In this document: positions 1-6,251 of the stretch, one piece after another
How positions within the stretch are numbered: the stretch's first letter is position 1
How the letters are laid out: every line of letters starts with the position of its first letter
Source: Hydrogenophaga intermedia
GTDB lineage: Bacteria > Pseudomonadota > Gammaproteobacteria > Burkholderiales > Burkholderiaceae_C
DNA length: 7,410 nt
Assembly: GCA_945869245.1 (NCBI GenBank)
Contig: CAMBOY010000161.1
Span: 1-7,410 of the forward strand
Direction: 5' to 3'
Translations under genes and position numbers: made by a program
The notes under the pieces: generated by a model
What the model was told of the DNA's origin: nothing
What the model saw: the letters and a program-made list of their open reading frames with translations, nothing else
Databases searched by the model: none

Positions 1-1833
1 CTGTTGCCGCGCGCCCAGTTGGGCGCGCTGGCCGACGAATTGCGCACCTTTGTGCTCCAGAGTGTTTCGCGCACCGGCGGACACCTCAGCTCCAACCTGG
101 GTACGGTGGAGTTGACGATCGCCTTGCACTATGTGTTCAACACCCCAGACGACCGCCTGATCTGGGACGTGGGGCACCAGTCTTACCCACACAAAATCCT
201 CACCGGCCGGCGTGAGCGCATGGATACCTTGCGCCAGTTCGGCGGCTTGAGTGGCTTTCCTCGCCGCAGCGAGAGCGAATACGACACCTTTGGCACCGCG
301 CACTCGTCGACCAGCATCTCGGCCGCACTCGGCATGGCCATGGCCGCACGCATCAAGGGTGAGTCGCGCAAGGCGATCGCGGTGATCGGCGACGGCGCCA
401 TGACCGCCGGCATGGCGTTCGAGGCCATGAACAACGCCGGCGTCGAAGACGGCCGCCTGTTGGTGGTGCTCAACGACAACGACATGTCGATCTCGCCGCC
501 GGTCGGCGCGCTCAATCGTTACTTGGCGCAGTTGATGAGCGGGCAGTTTTACGCCGCCGCCAAGAGCGTGGGCAAACAGGTGCTGAAAAACGCGCCACCG
601 CTGTTTGAGCTGGCCAAGCGCCTAGAGGAACACGCCAAGGGCATGGTGGTGCCCGCCACCTTGTTCGAGAAGTTCGGCTTCAACTACATCGGCCCGATCG
701 ATGGCCACGATCTCGATTCCTTGATTCCCACGCTGGAAAACATCCGCCAGCTGCTCGACACCGACAGCGGCCCGCAATTCCTGCATGTGGTCACCAAAAA
801 AGGGCAGGGCTACAAACTCGCCGAGGCCGACCCCATCGCCTACCACGGTCCGGGCAAGTTCGATCCGGCCGTGGGTCTGACCAAACCCGCCACGCCGCCC
901 AAAACCACCTTCACCCAAGTGTTTGGGCGCTGGCTGTGCGACATGGCCGAGCGCGACCCCCTGCTGGTGGGCGTGACGCCGGCCATGCGCGAGGGCTCCG
1001 GTATGGTCGAATTCCACCAGCGCTTTCCCAAGCGCTACTTCGATGTCGGCATTGCCGAGCAACACGCGCTGACCTTTGCCGCTGGCCTGGCCTGCGAAGG
1101 CATGAAGCCGGTGGTGGCCATTTATTCCACCTTTCTGCAGCGCGCCTACGACCAGCTGATTCACGACGTGGCGCTGCAAAAGCTGCCCATGGTGCTGGCG
1201 CTTGACCGCGCTGGCATTGTGGGCGCCGATGGTGCGACCCACGCCGGTCTGTACGACATCGCCTTTTTGCGCTGCATTCCCCAGGTGTCCGTCGCCTGTC
1301 CGGCCGACGAGGCGGAGTGCCGCGCGCTGCTGTCTACTGCGTATGCCCAGGACCACACGGTGGCGGTGCGTTACCCCCGTGGCAGTGGGGTCGGTGCCGA
1401 GGTACCCGCCAGCCTCGACGGCTTGCCTTTTGGCAAAGGCGAGTGGCGCCAACGCGGGCAAGGTGTGGCCATTTTGGCCTTCGGTACCTTGCTCTACCCG
1501 GCCCTGCACGCCGGTCGAGCGCTGGGCGCGTCGGTGGTGAACATGCGGTGGGCCAAGCCGATCGACACCGATTTGCTGCGCGAAGTGGCTGCCAGCCACA
1601 GCGCCTTGGTCACGGTGGAGGAAGGCTGTGTCGTGGGCGGCGCAGGCTCTGCCGTGGCCGAGGCCTTGGCCGACTTGGGCGTGTCGCTGCCGCTGCTGCA
1701 CTTGGGTGTGCCCGACCGCTTCACTGAGCACGGCGATCCGCAGGCACTGCTGGCCGAGATGGGGCTGGACGCGGCGGGCATCGAGCGCAGTGTGCGGGCG
1801 CGCTGGCCGAACCTGCTGCCCGCACAGGTTTAG
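1..1833 (+). CDS. dxs: 1-deoxy-D-xylulose-5-phosphate synthase, 5' partial
   Basis: This cytoplasmic enzyme condenses pyruvate with glyceraldehyde 3-phosphate to make 1-deoxy-D-xylulose 5-phosphate, the first step of the MEP isoprenoid route; it also feeds thiamine and pyridoxal synthesis. Frame 1 is open from the first base and gives 610 residues. Compared from memory with the 620-residue E. coli protein, about 21 N-terminal residues lie outside the window, so the TTG at 4 is internal and not the start. Counting from codon 1, the thiamine-diphosphate motif is GDG at 130-132 followed by Asn158. The N-terminal His of the SRTGGH stretch is residue 28. The catalytic Glu of DVGIAEQHA is 353, and the Arg of STFLQRAYDQ (381) and the His of ADGATHAG (414) match E. 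coli Arg398 and His431. The pyrimidine-binding domain spans roughly 300-465, followed by the C-terminal transketolase domain. The gene looks intact apart from the window edge. I see no clear terminator after its stop. Confidence 0.97.
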   Translation: MLPRAQLGALADELRTFVLQSVSRTGGHLSSNLGTVELTIALHYVFNTPDDRLIWDVGHQSYPHKILTGRRERMDTLRQFGGLSGFPRRSESEYDTFGTAHSSTSISAALGMAMAARIKGESRKAIAVIGDGAMTAGMAFEAMNNAGVEDGRLLVVLNDNDMSISPPVGALNRYLAQLMSGQFYAAAKSVGKQVLKNAPPLFELAKRLEEHAKGMVVPATLFEKFGFNYIGPIDGHDLDSLIPTLENIRQLLDTDSGPQFLHVVTKKGQGYKLAEADPIAYHGPGKFDPAVGLTKPATPPKTTFTQVFGRWLCDMAERDPLLVGVTPAMREGSGMVEFHQRFPKRYFDVGIAEQHALTFAAGLACEGMKPVVAIYSTFLQRAYDQLIHDVALQKLPMVLALDRAGIVGADGATHAGLYDIAFLRCIPQVSVACPADEAECRALLSTAYAQDHTVAVRYPRGSGVGAEVPASLDGLPFGKGEWRQRGQGVAILAFGTLLYPALHAGRALGASVVNMRWAKPIDTDLLREVAASHSALVTVEEGCVVGGAGSAVAEALADLGVSLPLLHLGVPDRFTEHGDPQALLAEMGLDAAGIERSVRARWPNLLPAQV

Positions 1834-1859
1834 AAAAGCCTTCTGCGCCGCGTGCCAAG

Positions 1860-1903
1860 CCTGTGCCTGAATTAATTTCAAGTACCTGTGCAGCGGTTTT
1901 CAA
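1860..1903. repeat. Two imperfect direct repeats, CCTGTGC...TTTCAA
   Basis: CCTGTGC occurs at 1860-1866 and again at 1885-1891. Each copy is followed by TTTCAA, at 1876-1881 and 1898-1903, with gaps of 9 and 6 nt. The two TTTCAA boxes start 22 nt apart, about two helical turns, on the same face of the DNA. The pair sits just after dxs and about 180-220 nt before the TRAP binding-protein gene, in the only sizeable non-coding stretch. It could be a regulator-binding site, or a chance repeat; the boxes are short. Confidence 0.35.
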
Positions 1904-1970
1904 TCTCTGCCTAAACCCCTGATAAATCAAGGCTTTTGTGGCTTTGAGTGAAACTACGTAAAGGGAAAAC

Positions 1971-1991
1971 CCCGCCAAAAAATCTGGCGGG
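1971..1991. repeat. Perfect 7-bp inverted repeat upstream of the TRAP operon
   Basis: CCCGCCA at 1971-1977 is the exact complement of TGGCGGG at 1985-1991, with a 7-nt AT-rich loop between them. On the plus strand no T run follows, so it is not a terminator for dxs. On the minus strand it is followed by GTTTTC, which is weak. It ends 7 nt before a -10-like hexamer and covers the place where a -35 box would lie, so an operator or a hairpin in a longer leader are both plausible. Confidence 0.4.
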
Positions 1992-1998
1992 CGCTCCC

Positions 1999-2004
1999 TA
2001 CAAT
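1999..2004 (+). promoter_or_regulatory. Candidate -10 element for the TRAP operon
   Basis: TACAAT differs from the sigma-70 -10 consensus TATAAT at one base. Transcription would start near 2011 and give a leader of about 70 nt before the binding-protein gene. No TTGACA-like box lies 15-19 nt upstream; that place is taken by the inverted repeat and an A run. The promoter would therefore need an activator, or the hexamer is coincidental. Confidence 0.35.
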
Positions 2005-2069
2005 AGCCACGGCTTCGAGTACAGGTCTTGTCGTCAAGGCCGTGTCAGTTGTCCATTCATCCTCACAAC

Positions 2070-2073
2070 GGAG
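2070..2073 (+). promoter_or_regulatory. Ribosome binding site that sets the binding-protein start
   Basis: GGAG lies 8 nt before the ATG at 2082. It decides for this ATG over in-frame codons further upstream from 2028, because the protein then begins directly with the twin-arginine signal sequence. Confidence 0.75.
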
Positions 2074-2081
2074 TTCAAACT

Positions 2082-3161
2082 ATGGATCGTCGTTCCCTGA
2101 TCAAGCATGCGGGCATCGCAGGCGTGTTGGCCGCAGGTGTGGCCCCGGCCGTGCACGCGCAAGCCGCCATTCGCTGGCGCCTGACCTCCAGCTTCCCCAA
2201 GTCTCTGGACACCATTTACGGCGCCGCCGACGTGTTTGCGCGCCTCATCGGTCAAATGTCGGGTGGTAAGTTTCAGGTGACCGTGCACGCCCCTGGCGAG
2301 CTGGTGCCCGCCTTCGGTATCGTGGACGCTGTGCAGCAGGGCACCGTGGAAGCTGGCCACACTGCGCCGTACTACTACTTCGGCAAAGACGACACCTTCG
2401 CGCTGGGCACAGCCATTCCGTTTGGCCTGAACAGCCGCCAGCTGACCGCTTGGTATTACGACGGCAACGGCATGAAGCTGTTCCGCGAGTTCTACGACCA
2501 GTACAACATCGTCAACTTCCCGGGCGGCAACACCGGCGCTCAAATGGGCGGCTGGTTCCGCAAGGAAATCAAGACTGCGGCCGACTTCAAGGGTCTGAAG
2601 TTCCGCATGGGCGGTTTTGCTGGCAAGGTGCTGGGTCGCTTGGGCGCTGTGCCCCAGAACATTCCTGGCGGCGAGATCTACCAGGCGCTGGAAAAAGGCA
2701 CCATCGACGCGACCGAGTGGATCGGCCCGTACGACGACGAGAAACTTGGCTTCAACAAAGTGGCCAAGCATTACTACTACCCCGGTTTCTGGGAAGGTGG
2801 CGCCCAGCTCGACTTCTACATCAACAAGAAGGCGTTCAACGATCTGTCGACGGACTACAAGGCCATGGTTGAGGCCGCCACGTCCTACGCCCACGTCGAA
2901 ATGCAGGCGCGTTACGACGCCCGCAACCCGGCCGCTTTGAAGCGCCTGGTGGCGGCTGGCACCAAGCTGGCTCCCTTCCCCAAGGCGGTGATGGACGCGG
3001 CCTTCAAAGAGTCCATGGCCCTGTACAGCGAGTTGTCCAACAGCAACCCGAACTGGAAAAAGGTCTACACCGATTACGCCAACTTCCGTCGCGATCAAAA
3101 CCTGTGGTTCCGCCTGCCAGAGGCGGCATTCGATCGCTACATGCAGTCGGCCAGACTGTAA
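2082..3161 (+). CDS. dctP: TRAP transporter solute-binding protein, TakP-like (2-oxoacid type)
   Basis: This is the periplasmic receptor of a TRAP transporter: it captures an organic acid and hands it to the membrane subunits encoded downstream. The product has 359 residues. Residues 2-8 (DRRSLIK) resemble a twin-arginine export motif, followed by a hydrophobic stretch and a likely cleavage after VHA (residue 26), so export may be by the Tat route. The mature part follows the DctP fold. The sugar- and acid-binding TRAP proteins keep an Arg that contacts the carboxylate; here it is Arg175 in GLKFRMGG. Gln154, Glu212, Trp213 and Glu238 also appear, all two positions below the residues I recall forming the ligand and sodium site of Rhodobacter TakP (Gln156, Arg177, Glu214, Trp215, Glu240). 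I therefore infer pyruvate or another 2-oxoacid as ligand, but C4-dicarboxylates, lactate or similar acids are not excluded. A terminator follows the stop. Confidence 0.9.
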   Translation: MDRRSLIKHAGIAGVLAAGVAPAVHAQAAIRWRLTSSFPKSLDTIYGAADVFARLIGQMSGGKFQVTVHAPGELVPAFGIVDAVQQGTVEAGHTAPYYYFGKDDTFALGTAIPFGLNSRQLTAWYYDGNGMKLFREFYDQYNIVNFPGGNTGAQMGGWFRKEIKTAADFKGLKFRMGGFAGKVLGRLGAVPQNIPGGEIYQALEKGTIDATEWIGPYDDEKLGFNKVAKHYYYPGFWEGGAQLDFYINKKAFNDLSTDYKAMVEAATSYAHVEMQARYDARNPAALKRLVAAGTKLAPFPKAVMDAAFKESMALYSELSNSNPNWKKVYTDYANFRRDQNLWFRLPEAAFDRYMQSARL

Positions 3162-3185
3162 GCAGGCCCACAAGCGCCTGTCTTG

Positions 3186-3212
3186 AAACCCCCGCGCAAG
3201 CGGGGTTTTTTT
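3186..3212 (+). terminator. Intrinsic terminator between the binding-protein and permease genes
   Basis: CCCCGC (3190-3195) pairs perfectly with GCGGGG (3200-3205) around a GCAA tetraloop, a very stable GNRA type. Seven T residues follow (3206-3212), and AAA at 3186-3188 can extend the base pairing. It lies 25 nt past the binding-protein stop and about 100 nt before the small-permease gene, so it probably ends most transcripts while some read through. Confidence 0.85.
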
Positions 3213-3304
3213 CGACGATCTGATTGTGTGAGTCTCGTCCGCCCGCAGTGTGTGCTGTGGGTGGACTCTTGTATTGTTCTGAGCGCCGTGACCGCAACGT
3301 GCGC

Positions 3305-3310
3305 GGGGGG
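3305..3310 (+). promoter_or_regulatory. Unusual G-run ribosome binding site of the small permease
   Basis: A run of six G lies 6 nt before the ATG at 3317. It is not a classical AGGAGG but is the only purine-rich stretch at a suitable distance. It supports this ATG over the upstream in-frame TTG at 3224, whose added residues do not look like a membrane-protein start. Confidence 0.5.
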
Positions 3311-3316
3311 TTTTCG

Positions 3317-3931
3317 ATGAAATCGCTTCTGAGTTTTTCCCGTCTGATCGACGCGTTCAGCACCGGCATGGGCAAGCTGGGCATGTGGCTGATCCTGCTC
3401 ACTACGGTGATCAGCGCGGCCAACGCGATTTCGCGCAAGGCCTTCGACCTCAGTTCCAACGCCTTTCTCGAGATCCAGTGGTATCTGTTCGCAGCGGTGT
3501 TCTTGCTCGGCGGTGGTTACGCTTTTTTGCGCAACGCCCATGTGCGCATCGATTTCTTGTCCGGCAAAGTTTCGGCCCGCACCCGCAACTGGATCGACAT
3601 CCTCGGCATCGTGGTGTTCATCGTGCCCTTGTGCTACATGATGATCGTGATGGGGTGGCCGGTGTTTGAGCGCGCTTATATCTCCGGTGAAATGTCGTCC
3701 AACGCGGGTGGCCTGATCCGCTGGCCTGTCTTTTTGCTTATCCCGGTGGGCTTTGCTGTTTTGCTGTTGCAGAGCCTGAGCGAACTGATCAAACGCGTCG
3801 CCTTTTTAACAGGGCAGGGGCCTGACGTGTTGGCGCACACCGGCCCCAATGAGGCCGAAGAACTGGCCAAAGAGATCGCCGAGGCAGAAAAAGCCAAAGC
3901 GCAGCAGGCCACGTCGGCTTCTCATTCTTGA
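3317..3931 (+). CDS. dctQ: TRAP transporter small permease (DctQ subunit)
   Basis: This is the small inner-membrane subunit that pairs with the large permease in a TRAP transporter. The product has 204 residues, usual for the family or slightly long. Hydrophobic segments at about 21-37, 56-72, 94-113 and 134-156 give the four helices expected. The family signature is seen at residues 52-80: a Glu and Trp (EIQW), then a Gly-rich helix, then AHVRIDF. The last 30 residues (about 175-204) are rich in Ala, Glu and Lys and look like a soluble, probably helical tail. The start at 3317 gives a normal N-terminus leading into the first helix. The gene lies after the mid-operon terminator and ends 12 nt before the large-permease start, so the two membrane genes are surely co-transcribed. 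Confidence 0.92.
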   Translation: MKSLLSFSRLIDAFSTGMGKLGMWLILLTTVISAANAISRKAFDLSSNAFLEIQWYLFAAVFLLGGGYAFLRNAHVRIDFLSGKVSARTRNWIDILGIVVFIVPLCYMMIVMGWPVFERAYISGEMSSNAGGLIRWPVFLLIPVGFAVLLLQSLSELIKRVAFLTGQGPDVLAHTGPNEAEELAKEIAEAEKAKAQQATSASHS

Positions 3932-3943
3932 TCGGATCGCATC

Positions 3944-5719
3944 ATGGTGGAATTTCTGACCAACTATTTTGTGCCCGTGATGTTCGTCGGGCTGCTGGTG
4001 TTTTTGCTCAGCGGCTTTCCGGTGGCGTTCGGGTTGGCGGCCACGGGCCTGTTTTTTGGCCTGATCGGCATGGAAATCGGCTTGTTCCCGGATACGCTGT
4101 TTCAGGCGCTGCCGCTGCGGGTGTTCGGCATCATGCAGAACGACACGCTGCTGGCTATTCCGTTTTTCACGCTCATGGGCATTGTGCTGGAGCGCAGCCG
4201 CATGGCCGAAGACCTGCTGGAAACCGTGGGCCAGGTGTTTGGCCCGGTGCGCGGCGGTTTGGCGGTAGCGGTCATTTTGGTGGGGGCGCTGTTGGCCGCT
4301 ACCACAGGTGTGGTCGCTGCTGCGGTGATCTCCATGGGCCTGATCTCGCTGCCGATCATGCTGCGCTACGGCTACAACCGCACCATTGCCACCGGCACCA
4401 TCACGGCGTCGGGCACGCTGGCGCAGGCCATTCCGCCGTCTCTGGTGCTGATTGTGTTGGCCGACCAGCTGGGCCGTTCGGTGGGCGACATGTACGCTGG
4501 CGCCCTGATTCCGGGCCTGATGCTGGTGGGCGGCTATTTGCTGTTCGTTGCTGCGGTGGCCATTTTCAAACCGTCCTGGGTGCCGCCGCTGCCGCCAGAG
4601 GCCCGTATCTACACCGAAGCCAATGGCGCCAGTGGCCACCGTTCCTTGCTGGCCTTGCTGGCGATCTCGGCCTTGGCGGGCTTCCTGTGGTCCATCAACC
4701 ATGAGGCCATCATCAACCCGCTCACCGACCGCGAGGGCGCGGCTCCTGGCGACGAGAAGGTGATCTTCACCATCGCTTTCTCCTCGTTCTTTGCGCTGGG
4801 CTTGGCCATCGTCAACCGCGTGGCCCGCATGGGCCTGCTGTCGCGGCTGGCTGAGCAATTTACCTTTGTGTTGATTCCGCCGCTGATCCTGATTTTCTTG
4901 GTGCTGGGTACCATTTTCCTCGGCATCGCCACACCCACCGAGGGTGGTGCCATGGGTGCGATGGGCGCCTTGATCATGGCGGGCGCCCGCAAGCGTCTGA
5001 ACATGTCGATCCTGATGCAGGCCATGGAGAGCAGCACCAAGCTGACCATCTTTGTGATGTTCATCCTGATCGGCTCGACCGTGTTCAGCTTCACTTTTAA
5101 TGCGGCCGACGGTCACATTTGGGTCGAGCACCTGTTCGACAAGCTGCCTGGCGGCGCCATGGGCTTCCTGATCTTTGTGAACCTGCTGGTGTTCATCCTG
5201 GGTATGTTCATCGACTTCTTCGAGATCGCGTTCATCGTGATTCCGCTGCTCGCACCAGTGGCCGAGAAGATGGGTATTGATCTGATCTGGTTTGGCGTGA
5301 TCATTGCCATGAACCTGCAGACCTCGTTCCTGACGCCGCCGTTTGGCTTTGCGCTGTTCTACCTGCGCAGCGTGGCCGCCCGCGAGGACTACACCGACCG
5401 CATCACCAAGCAGCGCATTCCCGCCGTCACGACCACGCAGATTTACAAAGGCTCGATTGCGTTCATCATCTTGCAGGTCATCATGGTGGCCACGGTCATT
5501 ACCTTCCCTGGTCTGGTGATCGACAACCTCGGGGCCAAGGTCGAGGTCAACGAGGCCGATGTGCTGGAGAAGCTCAATTCGCTGGGTACCGGCATGGAAG
5601 GCGAGGAGGAGGCGCCAGCCTTCCCGGGTGAAGAGGGGGCTCCAGGCGGCGAGGGCGCTGAAGGCGAGATCGATCCTGTCAAGGCGCTTGAAGAGGCCGC
5701 CCAGAAGAACGCGCAGTAA
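3944..5719 (+). CDS. dctM: TRAP transporter large permease (DctM subunit), long form
   Basis: This is the transport channel subunit of the TRAP system, using the sodium gradient to drive solute uptake across the inner membrane. Family landmarks include DTLLAIPFFTLMG (67-79), the helix-hairpin region with RYGYNRTIATGTITASGTL (141-159) and AIPPS (162-166), GIATPTEGGAMGAMGAL (327-343), GMFIDFFEIAFIVIPLL (420-436) and NLQTSFLTPPFGFALF (457-472). At 591 residues it is much longer than the roughly 430 usual for DctM. The extra length comes from an insert at about 210-305, with a soluble loop and two more hydrophobic segments (about 233-250 and 272-292), and from a C-terminal extension with another hydrophobic helix (about 503-522) and a tail (about 530-591) rich in Glu, Gly and Pro. 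No strong Shine-Dalgarno precedes the ATG, which suggests translational coupling to dctQ. The gene appears intact. Confidence 0.94.
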   Translation: MVEFLTNYFVPVMFVGLLVFLLSGFPVAFGLAATGLFFGLIGMEIGLFPDTLFQALPLRVFGIMQNDTLLAIPFFTLMGIVLERSRMAEDLLETVGQVFGPVRGGLAVAVILVGALLAATTGVVAAAVISMGLISLPIMLRYGYNRTIATGTITASGTLAQAIPPSLVLIVLADQLGRSVGDMYAGALIPGLMLVGGYLLFVAAVAIFKPSWVPPLPPEARIYTEANGASGHRSLLALLAISALAGFLWSINHEAIINPLTDREGAAPGDEKVIFTIAFSSFFALGLAIVNRVARMGLLSRLAEQFTFVLIPPLILIFLVLGTIFLGIATPTEGGAMGAMGALIMAGARKRLNMSILMQAMESSTKLTIFVMFILIGSTVFSFTFNAADGHIWVEHLFDKLPGGAMGFLIFVNLLVFILGMFIDFFEIAFIVIPLLAPVAEKMGIDLIWFGVIIAMNLQTSFLTPPFGFALFYLRSVAAREDYTDRITKQRIPAVTTTQIYKGSIAFIILQVIMVATVITFPGLVIDNLGAKVEVNEADVLEKLNSLGTGMEGEEEAPAFPGEEGAPGGEGAEGEIDPVKALEEAAQKNAQ

Positions 5720-5724
5720 CTGGG

Positions 5725-5730
5725 CAGGGA
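5725..5730 (+). promoter_or_regulatory. Ribosome binding site selecting the GTG start of dut
   Basis: The purine-rich CAGGGA lies 7 nt before GTG at 5738. No nearby in-frame ATG fits, and the GTG gives the normal dUTPase N-terminus and length. Confidence 0.6.
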
Positions 5731-5737
5731 CACATCT

Positions 5738-6187
5738 GTGCAAATTGATGTCAAAGTGCTAGACGCCCGCTTGGCCGGGCAGCTGCCTGCTTACGCCACC
5801 CCGGGCAGCGCGGGGCTGGATCTGCGCGCCTGCTTGGACGCTGCGGTCACCTTGGCGCCCAACGCGTGGCAGCTGATCCCTACCGGGTTGGCCATTCACT
5901 TGGCCGATCCGGGCTACGCCGCCATGCTGTTGCCGCGCTCAGGTTTGGGGCACAAGCATGGCATTGTGTTGGGCAATTTGGTGGGCCTGATCGACAGCGA
6001 CTACCAGGGCCAGCTCATGGTCAGCGCCTGGAACCGCAGCGACATGGCCTTCACCATTGAGCCCATGGAGCGCATCGCCCAGATGGTGATCGTGCCCGTG
6101 GTGCAGGCGCAGTTTCGGGTGGTCGACGAGTTTTCAGCCAGCACCGAACGCGGTGCGGGCGGTTACGGCTCCACCGGGCGCAATTGA
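5738..6187 (+). CDS. dut: Deoxyuridine 5'-triphosphate nucleotidohydrolase (dUTPase)
   Basis: This trimeric cytoplasmic enzyme splits dUTP to dUMP and pyrophosphate, keeping uracil out of DNA and supplying dUMP for dTMP synthesis. The product has 149 residues, the family norm. All five conserved motifs are present in order: PGSAGLDLRA (22-31), PRSGLGHKHG (66-75), GLIDSDYQG (83-91) with the catalytic Asp at 86 and Tyr at 89, ERIAQMVIVP (111-120), and the Gly-rich C-terminal lid RGAGGYGSTG (138-147), in which Tyr replaces the more common Phe that stacks on the uracil. The start is GTG. It begins 18 nt after the large TRAP permease, with no terminator between them, so it is probably the last gene of that transcript. 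A bidirectional hairpin follows. In many betaproteobacteria I would expect dut beside coaBC, so this setting is worth noting. Confidence 0.97.
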   Translation: MQIDVKVLDARLAGQLPAYATPGSAGLDLRACLDAAVTLAPNAWQLIPTGLAIHLADPGYAAMLLPRSGLGHKHGIVLGNLVGLIDSDYQGQLMVSAWNRSDMAFTIEPMERIAQMVIVPVVQAQFRVVDEFSASTERGAGGYGSTGRN

Positions 6188-6196
6188 GGCGCGCTG

Positions 6197-6238
6197 GCCG
6201 CATCAAAAAGACCCTTGGGGGACTTTTTGATGTGCGGC
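6197..6238. terminator. Bidirectional terminator between dut and the FKBP gene
   Basis: ATCAAAAAG (6202-6210) pairs with CTTTTTGAT (6223-6231), and after a 2-nt bulge GCCGC (6197-6201) pairs with GCGGC (6234-6238). The 12-nt loop can add three C-G pairs. Each strand shows a T run of five on the downstream side of the inner hairpin. This is typical for a terminator shared by convergent genes, here ending at 6187 (plus) and 6252 (minus). Confidence 0.8.
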
Positions 6239-6251
6239 AGGCTGTCTTTTC

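Noticed and set aside
622..1881. 419-codon open frame antisense to dxs
   Set aside because: Low-complexity His/Gln/Gly-rich translation opposite conserved DXS domains; a codon-bias artefact.
1834..1960. Possible terminator for dxs
   Set aside because: Repeated GGCTTT and AAAAGCC pieces occur, but I could not find a compact GC stem followed by a T run.
2034..3173. 379-codon open frame antisense to the TRAP binding protein
   Set aside because: It mirrors the real gene almost end to end and shows no recognisable protein features.
3292..3306. Small CCGC/GCGG hairpin that might mask the dctQ ribosome binding site
   Set aside because: Only 4 bp in GC-rich sequence with a 7-nt loop; such pairs are expected by chance here.
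3224..3316. N-terminal extension of the small permease from a TTG at 3224
   Set aside because: The added 31 residues are Cys/Arg-rich and unlike the family; the ATG at 3317 has a G-rich site 6 nt upstream and gives a normal start.
3928..4704. 258-codon plus-strand frame overlapping dctM in another frame
   Set aside because: Gly/Arg/His-rich translation without domains, while the overlapping frame carries clear DctM motifs.
3806..5743. 645-codon open frame antisense to dctQ and dctM
   Set aside because: Its translation is rich in His, Gln, Arg and Asp with no domain, and it lies opposite well-supported membrane-protein genes. Long antisense frames are expected from GC-biased codon use.
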